A DNA stretch of 64,000 bases from Styela clava. Its lineage: Eukaryota; Chordata; Ascidiacea; Stolidobranchia; Styelidae. A program made the position numbers and the translations under genes. The notes under the pieces were generated by a model. The model saw only the letters and a list, made by a program, of their open reading frames with translations. It was not told where the DNA came from and searched no databases. Positions 49,001 through 61,199 of the stretch are shown piece by piece (the first letter of the stretch is position 1; every line of letters begins with the position of its first letter). Where the stretch lies: contig NC_135259.1 of the NCBI RefSeq assembly GCF_964204865.1, positions 2,108,001 to 2,172,000 of the forward strand. Reading direction: 5' to 3'.

Positions 49001-52000
49001 TTAGAAATTAATTATGAAGTTGTCAAGTATTAGAATATTTGACAAATTAAATGATAATGTGTTTTCTAGTTTTAATTATTTTTTATTATCATCCAGTGAG
49101 TAACTTTGCAATTTTACTTTTCCGCACCAGATGATGAGTTTGGTTGGGATGGTGAACCTCCTAAATGCGTTCCTACAGAATGCCCGCATTTGAAAATCAA
49201 CCAAGGATCTATAGAATGTTCACTCGGCAATGCATTTACAAGCATTTGCAGGTAGGCTTCCGAAGTTTCTACTATACTGTAATGAACCATTTTTATATTC
49301 TAGAAGTATTTCCTTATAGGATATCCATTGTAGTCATGAGAATGTTGATTTTGTTTGTGCAAGCTAGATCTTTATTGTATCCATAATTTATAGGATTTCG
49401 TGTGATGACGGTTTCAAGTTGCTTGGACCATCGACAACCACATGTATTAGAAATGGAAAATGGTCAGCGCCTTTACCTGAATGTGTTGGTAAGTATGATG
49501 AAATAAAAGCTATAAATTAGTTATTCAACAAACTTCTTATCTTTTCCGTATGCTTACATTAACATCAAGGCTTAGCTGTTTGTGTAAGTCAGGCATTACA
49601 ATTTGCTCGTAATCTTTGTCAATCAAGAGCAGTAATTTTGAGTATTGGTGAATATAAAACTTTAGGTATATAATTACAATAATCACACAATGCGGCCAAA
49701 CTAATAGTTCGTGTGTGCGATAAGCTCCGGCGATCTTGTCATCTGTGTCGCTACCTCGAAATTTTTCTTTCTTAATCAAAATTTTATAAATAACATCTGT
49801 AAAAACCTTCTATTCAATTTAGTTTCAGTGACAACATGTCCATCATTGGAGGAAAGCTTAGAAAATGGTTTGGTGGAATGTACTGTGAAGAACCAGGTTG
49901 GAAGTATTTGTAATTTCAAATGCGTGGAAGGGTACAAACTTGATGGAAGAAACAAAACTATGTGCAGTAAGTAGATTTTTGAGAAAAGTCAATGCGATGT
50001 TTCAAATTATTAAATTTGTGCAATGTAACAAAGCGGTGCAGGTGTTCACATAATTGTATCAACTATATAAAATACCAAATTACATACAAAAAATCAATTC
50101 TCTCGTTTTATTTTATCGCCGCTCAGATGAATACCCGATTAGCGCCTGCGTTAACTGTGAATCATTTTCATAATTGATGGTTGGAATTTCGTAAATATAT
50201 CAAACTAAATTTGATTTGTTTTTGCCACAGAGTCATCGTTGGAATGGGATGATGAACTTCCCCTGTGTAGAGATATCCGTTGTTCTAATATTAAAACTGA
50301 TTTTGATAAAGGATTTGTGAAATGTACGAATGGAAATAGATATTCAAGCGTATGCAGGTAACAAAAAAATGACATTGGAGTATAAATGTCTTGAAACGAG
50401 CAAACGAAAATTTTCTACACATACCTATCAGCGTATATAGCTATTATTTCTCAAGCCTACTGCTATGAATACTGCATTAAGTTTCATTAAATCTCGATAT
50501 CCTTCCAGATTTTACTGTCAGCCTGGTTTTAAATTGAACGGATCATCAGAAGCGCAATGCGACGGTTCAGGATATTGGACACCATCTGTTCCAATTTGTG
50601 AAGGTATGATAAATTAAGTAGTCCATTTTCAGTATTATCAATGGATTTTTCGATCAGTCATTTGTAAAATACAAATTCAATATCTTTTAATCCATTTCAC
50701 GAATATATAAATTTCCACGATCGATAAAATATACTCAAATTTGCACGTTCTCGTTCAAATATAAAAGAATTTTCAAAATACTTGTAAATTTGCCTAACTG
50801 GTGGAAATGAACAGTTATGTCTCTCAGGTCAATTAGAATCAGTTAGTATTGCTGGTTACAATTTCACCTAACTGCCAAAGGATTCGCGGATTCGTCGTGA
50901 ATTACCTTGTTCGCTTCTTTTGTGACCATTTCTTTTGACAAATGAAAATTCAAATTACTAGTCATTTCTGAATAAACTAAGCATTTTGTCCATACCAGAC
51001 AAACATATTACCGATGTCGTCTGTTGTATAGACAATGTTTTCAATATAAAAATATATAATTATTTGCAGATGCTTACTGCCCGGCAAGTCGTAAAATGTT
51101 AGTCAATGGCAAAATGGTTTGTACTGACGATGGAAAGTTGGGAACTAAATGCGAATATATTTGCGATAAATATCATGATCTGGTCGGAAATTCTACGCGG
51201 AATTGCATCTCTACATCAGATGGTAAATTACGATGGGATGGAGACGAACCTCATTGCGAGTGTAAGTGACTGTAATCACACAAAATAAAAAATATGTCAC
51301 TTGCAGAATTTTTATGAAACAAAGCTTTTTAATGTCATGAAGCTTTTTGACACAATAATTTCGAGTAACATTTAAGGTTTAATCTCATGCCGATATCTAT
51401 AACTGCGCGCAGTATGTAATAAATAGTTACATATTATCAAGGCGCAAAAAAGTTCGTTCCTATAAACCGCAGTAGGGAATCAATGGCTGCTCACCCGAAA
51501 CATTTTTAGAGTGAAGGTTTGAAAACGCCTCGTCACAAAATATCTTTTACTATTACTTTTTACTATTTATCATGATAATTGTAGGTTTCAACCGCAAACA
51601 TTGTTTGTGTATTTTCGTGTTCAACTTAGATGAGTTAAAGAAGGGATTTTTATTTAGCGTATCTGTTGGATTCAATCTACCCTACTATAACATTGGTGAA
51701 TTCTTGAATCGAAATTTAAATCGAATCTTCCTCTGCTTTGATTGAAACATTTGCTATTTCAGCCAAATATTGTCCATCAAGCAGAATATCGGTGGCGAAT
51801 GGCCGTGTCGTGTGTACAGATGACGCAAAGCTAGGATCAATATGTGAATACATCTGCGAGGTAGATTATTATTTGGTTGGAGATGCCACTCGTAAATGCA
51901 TCCCAAATCCGAATGGTTCTGTCGACTGGGACAAAGAAGAGCCATACTGCGAAGGTAAGCTAGACGCATCATTTGTTAAGAAATATATATGATATTGTTT

Positions 52001-55000
52001 ACTCTTTCCCTCTGAAATATTATTAGGAACTTGTAGTTGTTTGGTTAGAGAGTATTTTTTGGAACCAACACTTTCATTTGAACAGCCTGTATTTGTTGTA
52101 GATTTCAAACAGTCATGAGGATGAGTCCGATTGAATTATCGGTAACCTTTGTTTAGTATCAAACCAGTATGGTTATTTGTCACAAGGCAGAAAGCACATA
52201 TTTAAAAAATGCTTTTAACAATATTTTATTTTGATTCCCATTTCAGCCGTTCAATGTGAAACCCAGGAACGAATTCCCCACGGTATAATTAAGTGTTCAA
52301 AGGAAAACAATGTTACATCGACGTGCGATTTCAAATGCACAACGCCATACTACAGTTTGTATCCACCCGATCTTTCAACCAATATGTGCATGGGTGATAG
52401 CGAATGGGATAAACCCACACCATGTTGTGCTCGTGAGTATGCATTCTTTTTAAACACTTTTTGACTTTTGATCAGAATTCATTATCGAATATAGAATAGG
52501 TTGTTTTGCAAAACAAGCTTTGATTTAATGATTCATATTTAATTATACTTCGTACATATATTACTTAGTTCTCACGCAACAACTACGAACGTCGTTGATT
52601 GCCATTGGAATACAAATATTTGTAAAAGTTGTACAGTCAGAAAATATCTCTATTATATAGTCATAATGAATGGCTCATTGGTTAGTGCGTTGAAGTAATT
52701 AGAAGTCACTTGTGTTGGTCGACGTATTAGTGTGTGAGAGTGTGAAATTCTAATCAAATAGTTGGTTATTTCATATATACACATAACTATTCATAGGTCC
52801 TTGTCCTCCATATGCCTTGATGGATTTCGTTCTGATTCTTGATTCGTCTTCATCGATCGGCGTAGAAAATTGGATGAAAATGATTGATTTTTTACAAGAT
52901 TTCATGGAGTAAGTCGGTTATGTTATTGGGTGGATAACTGTCATTTATCACTTCCGATGGTCGTTTTTTCATACGACATGAATATTTAGGCAACTTTATG
53001 ACAGGACAATTTATTTTATATTTTGGAAAAATTAGTTACTCAAATTACTTACTACAAAAATTAATTGAGTCATTATTATTTTCAGAGATTCATAGAGATA
53101 ACGGATAATCATGTTTAATATATTGAAGTTCTCACTGACCTTTTTTGTTAAATATTTGAATATTCTAAATCAAATAGGGGACATTTAGGTAGGGGTAATT
53201 TCGTCTGGCTGAAATTGTGGAGGGAGCCTGCTTCTCAATGGAAATTTTTTTTTGAACCAAGTCATAACAACGTAGTGTTTCCGAGATGAATCTAACTTTG
53301 GCAGCCTTTGTAATTGAAGTATTCTTAAATCCTCTTTTTGATTTCAGTGATTTTCTAGTCAAGTACGATGGTACAAATTTTGGTGTTTTGCGTTACAATA
53401 GGAATGTCGATGTGGATCAACAGGTATGTGGATAACTGCAGCATAAAGTAGAAATAATAACCAACCCTTGTTTGACTTTAGCAAATCTTATAGACTTGTT
53501 CACAAATATAACCGACCGATTGATTGGGATGGTTTAATTCGTATCATTTAATGACTAGAAAGGTATATGACAATATGGTTGTAGTACATAAGTACATAAT
53601 TGCATCAGCGAACTAATAGATTAACCGAAAAAGCCATATTTCCACCTGTGCAATGTGGAAATATTGAAATATATGATAAATAAATGATTCAAATGCTCTA
53701 CTACTCAATCGTTTCAGATTTTACTGAAAGATCATACTGATGACATCCAACCTATTTTAAAGAAAATGGGAGATCTGAAATATGATGGATCAGGTTGAAA
53801 ATACATTATATTTTGTGAAATAAAACTATTGAATGTAGCCCATCATGACCATGTGTATAACGACCAGAAGAAATAAAGATAATGCTCTCTACTCACAATG
53901 TTGTCACGTAATGTCTGATAGCGACTCCTGTTGGCAATTGATGGTGGTCCAATCCTCACCCGATCTTGTAAATAGAACTGTTATATATAACTGGCCATCG
54001 ATATCACTTATCGTTTAGATTTAATGCGCCCTTCTCGCCATGTAAACTGAGCTGAGACAGTCTGTCGGACGCTCTCTCGCGCACCATTAACGTTCAAACA
54101 GTATAATTGACGTCCGATCATTTTCTCATAATCCTAAACTAATTAGTAGACTTCAAAGTTGTTTAATTACTGGTTTAATTGTCGCGTGCTGGCCTTCTCG
54201 TTAACGAAAATGTCACACTTCGGCTTGTCATTTATATTTTGTTACATCAAAATTATTTTCGCGCTGGATTAATACTTTTACAACTTGATTTAAATATTTT
54301 GACCTGGCGAACAGAGTTATTTAAACTTCTTAATTAAAATGGCGGCTTCGTAATCTTTTGTATGGGCGTAGTACGTAGCCATAAGAAAGCACCAATTTTT
54401 TCGTCTTGTTCCTTTTTAATGTGTATTTTGGTGGATAATATCGAAGTTATGAATGAGTCTTACTCAAATAGTTCACTAATTTTTATTATTTTCCATTTGT
54501 TCAAAGGAACTTTAACTGGAAAAGCATTGAGATACGCTCTAGATGTTTTGTTAACAAAAGAAAATGGAAATCGAGAGCACATTAAAGATGTTTTGTTGGT
54601 GATCACAGACGGAATGTCTCAAGATCCGGTCGAGGAAGCGGCACAAAATCTGAGAAATGCTGGAGTGGAGGTTCGTTTTAGCTTCACTGGAAAGGGCTGA
54701 CACTGCTTTTCTCTTATATTTTCCGAATAATGTTGATTTGCTCTCGTAATATAAAAATACATTGTGCAAACTCATACGTCATTTAGGGTGTACATGACAA
54801 TAAATCTTACATGCAAACTTATTTCTCCAGACATTCGTACTTCCCGTCAAACCAAACCGAGGATCGTTAAATATTGAACAGCTCCGACACATCGCAGGCA
54901 AAGAAGAAAACATGATTATGGCTGCAGCGGAACTGGGATTCCAAGCGTTGACGGCTGAGTTTTCAAAAGATTTGGGAGTTATTATATGTGGTGATCCGTG

Positions 55001-55058
55001 CGATCATGCCGCTCCAGAAACCCCACTTGACAGGCTGGTCGCCTTCGATGCAATGTAG
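44971..55058 (+). CDS. Secreted Ly6/uPAR - 11x CCP (sushi) - VWA protein, 24 exons
   Basis: 24 exons join in frame to 3027 nt or 1008 residues. Order: signal peptide (hydrophobic ELILFSIILATDIVS), Ly6/uPAR three-finger domain (about 20-122), eleven CCP domains (about 123-790), VWA domain (about 791-985), short tail ending at TAG 55056-55058. No transmembrane segment or GPI-type tail is visible, so the protein should be secreted. CCP and VWA domains occur together in complement factor B and C2, but those have three CCPs and a serine protease. Here there is no protease and a Ly6 domain is added. A role in recognition or adhesion is inferred from domains only. AATAAA occurs at 55063-55068 and 55401-55406. 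Exons are given in the block entries. Confidence 0.93.
46477..50603 (+). CDS. Ly6-CCP-VWA gene, exons 5-16: four tandem two-CCP cassettes (CCP 1-8)
   Basis: Exons: 46477-46614, 46853-46979, 47057-47151; 47376-47513, 47943-48069, 48606-48700; 48828-48965, 49131-49251, 49394-49488; 49829-49966, 50231-50357, 50509-50603. Each line of three exons encodes two CCP domains, with lengths 138/127/95 nt (third cassette 138/121/95) and phases 1-1-2-1 in all four. Each CCP shows C..NG...C......G..C.F.C..G..L.G.....C...W....P.C. That is six cysteines, as in selectin CCPs, rather than the usual four. For exon 14 an earlier in-frame acceptor (49823) exists; 49829 is preferred because it restores the 138-nt length. 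Confidence 0.92.
51070..52432 (+). CDS. Ly6-CCP-VWA gene, exons 17-19: CCP 9-11, one exon each
   Basis: Exons: 51070-51261, 51763-51954, 52247-52432, all phase 1 to phase 1. Unlike CCP 1-8, each domain is a single exon. Exons 17 and 18 are both 192 nt and close relatives: YCPASRKMLVNGKMVCTDD and YCPSSRISVANGRVVCTDD, then CEYICD/CEYICE and WDGDEPHCE/WDKEEPYCE. They are a recent duplication. CCP 11 is more divergent (CDFKCTTPYYSLYPP, then WDKPTPCC). Confidence 0.92.
52664..52740 (+). repeat. tRNA-like fragment in the Ly6-CCP-VWA gene intron 19
   Basis: TGGCTCATTGGTTAGTGCG fits a Pol III A-box exactly. The B-box position (GGTCGACGTATT) is decayed, so this is a SINE relic or chance, not a functional tRNA. 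Confidence 0.3.
52797..55058 (+). CDS. Ly6-CCP-VWA gene, exons 20-24: VWA domain and C-terminus
   Basis: Exons: 52797-52908, 53348-53423, 53718-53793, 54507-54670, 54831-55058. The VWA fold starts MDFVLILDSSSSIGVENW. The full metal-ion site (MIDAS) is visible: DSSSS in exon 20, the Thr of GTLTGKAL in exon 23, and the Asp of LLVITDGMS. NFGVLRYN and AAQNLRNAGVE are the usual strand and helix positions. It ends with ICGDPCDHAAP and a short tail. The exon 22 and 23 donors (gttgaa, gttcgt) are weak, but joining there restores frame and homology. An intact MIDAS predicts divalent-cation-dependent ligand binding. Confidence 0.9.
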
Positions 55059-55062
55059 ACAA

Positions 55063-55068
55063 AATAAA
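55063..55068 (+). terminator. Candidate poly(A) signal AATAAA of the Ly6-CCP-VWA gene
   Basis: AATAAA lies only 4 nt after the stop codon. A second AATAAA at 55401-55406 would give a more usual 3' UTR of about 360 nt. Either may be used. Confidence 0.4.
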
Positions 55069-55406
55069 TTTTATAGCATTTTTGTAATGTTTAATGATAT
55101 TTTGAGACTCAAATGTGTCTAATATTTATTATTTAAAATTGAGTTTTCAAAATATGTTATCTTAACGTAAATCATTGTGATTGAGATCTCGGGTTGTTGT
55201 GGCGTTTATCGAATAAGATTCTTTTATAAAAGTGAATCATCGAGGTAAAAGTTGCAGGAAAACTAAAAATTGTGTCCATATTTTTAAATGTATCTGATAA
55301 GATGTTTGTACCTATATTATTTGAAAATGACTCAATCACTAAGTGCAGACATGAGTAACTCATATTTGTAAAGTATTACCTATATATTTTTTTTATTCAT
55401 AATAAA

Positions 55407-56406
55407 GTTTGCTATGAAATTATGGCATATATTTTGTATTGATATTTGTATTCATAAGCGATAAGATGTAGCAAGTTCGCCTGTACTTTCACATAAATGT
55501 GACGAAAAGAAAACTAAAATTAAGGATATAATGTTCGATGAAGTTTTATATTTTTCCATTGTAAAATTGGAGTTAATTTATAAGAGTATTACATATAGCA
55601 CAAAACCAAGAATGTGCTCAGCTCAATTCACGCCTACAACTTTTTATTTTCGCGTGGTTGATGCTGTAATACTTTGCTCAGTGAAGAAGCTATTCAGTTG
55701 TGATCTGGATAAAAGTCAGTCTTTATTTCTCTACGTAATCATTCGTATTTATTTGTAGTGAAGATATATAGATGTCTCTCCCTTCACACTATACGGCTGC
55801 GGTGCGGTTAGACTAAATCGTCACTAAAGGATATCAGAAACGACAAATATATAAACCTGGGGAAATATCTAAATATACCGATGTCTTGCAATAGTGAACA
55901 ACCAAACTTTTGAGTACAATCATAGTAAGATAAGTTTAATGTTGATTGTTTGTAAAAATACACAGTGCATGTCACAGAAATTTATAAACTTATTATAGAA
56001 TTGTGATACAGAAATTATTTTTTCAGGTTTTGTCCAGAATTCATTTATTGAACAAATATATATATATATATACTCCCATTGATTATTGCCAACGAATTTT
56101 GTTGCTTATATATATAACAATCATACATTATGACAGGGAAAATTGTAATATATATACTTAGTTTGAACATTCGTCATCAATAATAAAGTTCTAGTAAATT
56201 CCAAATTCATTTGTATTTAATGAATATCTTCAAAATTATCTAATTTGGTTTTAATTAAATTTGATCAAGTAATTGTTAAAAAGGAATTATAATGAAGAGA
56301 AAAATGTTCGTTGTACTGTCAACATTTACTGAAGACCCTGTTATATACTAACGAATACATTAGTAATATAATACTAAGCAATTGATGAGAATCAGCATAT
56401 CGATTT
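55407..56406. other. Intergenic between two tail-to-tail genes
   Basis: AT-rich, with a TA run near 56059-56072. A minus-strand AATAAA (reverse of 56043-56048 region) may serve the small secreted-protein gene. The 75-codon frame at 55531-55758 has no support. Confidence 0.3.
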
Positions 56407-57965
56407 TTACCACCAACTCCATGTTATCTGGTTATTGTCCCGGATGCAATCCTAAAAACAAAAAGTTGCATCAAAATATTTGGTTGAAAAATTGAATATT
56501 ACATTGAACGTTGTGAGCTATTTTAATCGGTGTATGCCCCTTACCGCCATTTTTATTAAATTGTTATCGACGAACTAATACAATCTAAAAATTTCTAGAA
56601 TTTATGAAAACTTCTAAAATCAAAAAATAAATAAATAAATGGAAGTGAATGGAACTAAATTCCAGAAAATATTTCAAATTCTCGTATTCAGAGGCTTCTT
56701 AAAAAGTTTTAGATGATATCCACCGAAAACGGAATTTATATATTATAGATTTCAGTGTTTAAACCGTTGAAGTAATTTAAAATAAACGTATAAGAATATT
56801 TACCGAAAATATTTTACAATATCCAGGAAATTTGGTACAAGACTCTGTCTTAGACAAGTAATACAAAAACGTTCGGTAATTGACGTACGGGGCCATGTCG
56901 AGAACATGAGACACATCCTCCAATACCCATTCGAGAGCGTCTTCGCCATATTTTTCCTGCATGAAATATTTTCTTAGTTAGAACGAATTCCAGTATTTTG
57001 AATTTCGATAATTTTTCGTAAAGTAAGAACAATGGCATAAACAGTTAGGGATGTTGGATTCAAACCTAGCCAGCTAAGGATGATTTCTTAACCGATCATG
57101 ACACGCGCCACAAGGTGTAATAAATTGAGTCGGAGTAGTTTTGAACAGAAAAAACTTGTGCCCCTTGAAACCAAGTAATAATATAATTGTGAGTGTATAC
57201 TTGAGTGGATTATGGATGAAAACTAAATTTTGTAACATTCTGGAGTTAGACCATAATATGCATTCTGATTGCAATTTGCATGGGATTACCTGGGTCAGTT
57301 ATACACATTGCTATATATAAATATATACTATTATTTTTTGTTGTTGACATGTTTTGCAACTATGAATACATATATAAGTCAAATATGTACGTACTATGAT
57401 CATCTCAATCAAATCAGCGCCACATTCATCTATACCTTCAGTTTTTTGACTGCTTAGACTGGTCAACATTGTCATAAGCCCATGCGGAAGGCCTGGTGGA
57501 CCTGGCGAGTGACAACCTAGACAGAAATATTTATTGTGTTATATATTTAATTTATACCCTTTGACTTATCATAACAAATGCTCATATGTTTGTCAACAAA
57601 GAGTGCAACGCGGACACTGAAAATCAATTACCACAACATAAAGTTTATCAACAAACGTTGGAAACGCATTAAGTCGCTGAATATTCCGATACAAAATTTT
57701 TAAGATCAATTTACAGATCGGATAGTCTTCATGTTCGTTTTTTTTATATTTTATTCTGATGTCATACTGATTTTCGCTGTATGATATACCTCATCCAAAA
57801 ATATATATTATTTTTCAATTCCATTCGAGATTAAATGACAATGATATACTGCTATAAATAAATGGCATAAATATTATTTTAGCCTCCTTTAAGCTTACCG
57901 TCTGAATCTTTTGCGAAACACATCGCTATCAACACAATAAGACGTAAAATTTCTTCAAAGTACAT
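56407..57965 (-). CDS. Small secreted cysteine-containing protein, 4 exons, unknown family
   Basis: On the minus strand: exon 1 57965-57899, exon 2 57516-57395, exon 3 56956-56804, exon 4 56451-56407 (TAA at 56409-56407). Donors gtaagc, gtacgt, gtaaat; all acceptors end AG. Frame is kept, giving 128 residues. Residues 1-18 are a signal peptide (ILRLIVLIAMCFA). The mature chain has cysteines at about 24, 54, 103, 110 and 116 and a helical core, IIEKYGEDALEWVLEDV. The middle is rich in Gly/Pro at first (CHSPGPPGLPHGL) and ends SWW. I do not recognise the family; a secreted peptide or small helical ligand is possible. The gene lies tail to tail with the Ly6-CCP-VWA gene. Support is from frame, splice sites and signal peptide only. 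Confidence 0.62.
57044..57120 (-). repeat. tRNA-like SINE head fragment
   Basis: On the minus strand, GTGGCGCGTGTCATGATCGG followed by GTTAAG and then GGTTTGAATCCAAC resembles A-box and B-box of a tRNA-derived SINE. It lies in intron 2 of the small secreted-protein gene. Confidence 0.35.
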
Positions 57966-58990
57966 GATAAAAGCGCAGATTTATACAAACCGTACAGGCC
58001 TATACTATACGAGCGACAAATTAAAACTGAAATCATTAGCGGATAAAATTATTTTATAACAAAATTTTCTACATCATTTTTGTAATTAAAATTAAAGATA
58101 ATTTTAGGTCTTATAATATTTTACCAGTTTTATTCTTGGTAATGACCAGGTGTTTACATAGCTATCAGTTTCAGAAATCCATGGAAAAATATGTAAAGCT
58201 TACGAATATTTTGAACAATTTAATATTAGATGAGTGTTATGAATGACTTGTGTTGAACCCAAATTTTAGTATTTTCATTTATTTCTTCAGTAATACCAGA
58301 CTTGAGGTGAACGCAATTTACACATAATAAAAATAATAAGTTTTACTAATGCACGAAATTATCGCAGATTATTCAAACCAATTTGGTCCAATTTACAGCT
58401 TTCTCAACAGTTCATGACGATTTCTAATAAAATTGGAAATTCTCAAAAATGATAATTAGTACTATGTCGCTTGTGTTGCGGGTTTATAAAATATTTAATA
58501 TATGCTTAGTATTAATTGTTATATTAATTATCTCTATAGTATCAAAAAAGTCCTACTCATCCCGGATATGTGTTTATTCGGAAGCTTTTATTCTAAACTG
58601 AGGTAATTGGTAATCCAGGTAAACTATCTGAAAAGTTGGATGTTGAGGATAATTGTTATACCTTGCATATGGCGGGACACACAGGTCATACTGTGATTGG
58701 AAAAATAAATTTGCTCTTTTTTCGAATAGGTTAAAACATCAGTAATAAAAACGTTTTAAATTCATGTATTTATGCAATTGTAGCAGTCGGCTAACCAATA
58801 AAATTCAACTAAATAATGTTTTATTTATTATTAATCGAGCCGTCTCCCTTCGCAACAATCGGGTATTATGACGTCACTTATCTGATGCCATAACGTTTTT
58901 ATTTCAGCCTTGAGCTTCATATATTGATGGATTTTATAAAATCTTGTATGACGTAACTGTTGGTGGATCCTCACAAACGAAATAGCCGAG

Positions 58991-59017
58991 GGGCCCGCAT
59001 CGTCTAAATGCGGCCCT
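58991..59017. repeat. GC-rich hairpin in AT-rich intergenic sequence
   Basis: GGGCCCGCAT and ATGCGGCCCT face each other across a 6-7 nt loop. GGCCCGC motifs are also found in local hAT elements, so a relic is likely. Confidence 0.45.
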
Positions 59018-61104
59018 AGGTTGTTTCATTATTAATACTTTTTGTTAATTCCAACTTTATTTTTATTTTGTAACTGGAACGTGTTCAGACGGTTCGACAA
59101 TATTCTTGATATTAAAAAATTTTCAAACCTAATTTATACATGATATATATTAAATACAACGCAACAAGCAATAATCACATTCCTCAACTTCCTTTATTCA
59201 AGTAACGGAAAAATTTACGTACAAATCTGGGATCAACATTAAGCGGATCGAATGTCAGGGCAGTTAATTTTAGACGTCTGTCTTGTGTGTTTTAAGCCGT
59301 TCGTCGAAATCAAAAATCAATATCAAAGGCAGGGTAAATTAAATAAAAATGTATTGCTCGAAGTATAGTATAATTAGTCTAAGACAGAAACTCGTAAACA
59401 TTTTTGCTGAGCTACGACGCCAAAAGTTTGTACAGAATTACACAATAAAATTTACTCTAATTTGAGACCGATTTGATTACTAATTGAAAACCACTAGTGT
59501 AAATGTTGAACTAAATTTTGAGCTTTTGATGTCCTATAAATTAGGCTCTATTTATCTTTAACTGTGGGAATATTTCCTTTGTGGTACTGTTACCGCGGCC
59601 ATAAACATTTAGCACTCTATCGCACACTCTACCAGTCCACAAAATGAAAAAGAATATAAAAGGTCATACATATATACATATCTGAAATTGAAAAATATTG
59701 TACACAGAAAATACCTTCGTATTCTAATGATTGTTTTTGTGTATTGGGTAACCTGGGAATATTGGTAATATATATTCCCGTGAAAAACATTTATTATAGT
59801 GTGTTTCATGAACTGTCATCAAATAATGATATCTAGAAATTAAACTTGAAATCTAAATTCGAACGTTCCCTTCTAGGAGTAAAAAATCCGACACCAATTA
59901 CACTATTTAATTTTTAGAATGCGGTACAGATAAAAGTAAAGCACTGAACCACTGTATTAATTAGAAGGCACTGTTTGTTCTTACACAAATGGAACTGAAT
60001 AATTAGTCAAAAATTTATAAAAAAAATTTTCGTTTCAACCTAAAAATAGAAGATGAAATGCTGCAATGTTAATTATTTAATTAAAATCTATATTAAGATA
60101 ATTGTTCACTGTCGATAAATTTCTTACAATATCAAATTAAGTTGTCGGTGCGAATAAAGCAATCGTTTGCCAACGCATATTGTACATAATCCCAAAATCG
60201 AAGACGCACAAGGAAACAAACGAAGAAATGAACATAAACATTTGTTTTGAAATAAGTTTTCCCGTCCCGTATTTTGAAAAAAGTTTTCAAAGTAATTCGT
60301 TGTATCGAATATTGATTTGAAATACTGCATTACAAATTTCCCATTAAAATAAAAAACCCGTAATCGAACGAAATTTACGAGCCCTCAACGCCACTACAAA
60401 TAGGATCATCGAAATTCACATTTTGGCAAAAACTATGTTAGTACTCTGTACCGAACTTTATTTGCCTCAAAAATAACGTACTTATAATATAATCGGACTG
60501 CCATGTGGTGCGATTGATAAAACATTGGCTCTTTGCAGCGTAATCAAGATTTTTGTGATTATCTAGTCCACAAAGAAAATTGTCAAAATTTGTATATAAT
60601 TATTGTATCAATTAGATATACCGAGGCCACGCGACAGATGACAGTACAAACTACAAAGTGTTTGCTAACATATAACTATCGCTTTAATATATTATCTGAG
60701 AATGTAAGTGATTAGTCACATATGAGTGAGTAACTTATCTATAATACCAAATTGACAAATAATGCCAATGCAATGCCAACAGTGGTATCTAAGATTTTAT
60801 ATAATGACGTATTATTTGAGAGTCAACTTGAAGAAGACTTATTTCAGAACATGAAAAAAAAAACTGATATTAGTAATACATATGTCTAAATGGTGTGTCA
60901 CTGGGATCACTACTGACAGTTTGCTGAAATTAATACTAATTAATTGCATCGTAAATTGCCTTGTAACTCTGTACGTATGCAAAAATTGACATCATTTTGG
61001 CTGACCTTAAGCATGCACCCTCCACAGCAAAAATAATCTCAGTTATCAACATTAGCAAGCTAACCGGTCCTTCAAAACATGAGATTAAAGAATTGAATAT
61101 ATTG

Positions 61105-61199
61105 CAAATATCGGTCTATTTCAGCCGATACTAAAACAAATACCGATATTGAAAAAATAGCCTATATTACCGATACCCGATATATCGGTTCATCTCTAG
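61105..61199. mobile_element. hAT terminal fragment
   Basis: The right end read in reverse is CTAGAGATGAACCGATATATC, followed by further CCGATA repeats, a common hAT terminus. No partner terminus is seen upstream, so this is a truncated copy. Confidence 0.45.

Noticed and set aside
44971..55058. Reading the gene as complement factor B/C2
   Set aside because: No serine protease follows the VWA domain before the stop; CCP number and the Ly6 domain do not fit.
57979..57986. TATAAAT on the minus strand before the small secreted-protein gene
   Set aside because: Only about 15 bp from the ATG, too close to place a start site upstream of it.
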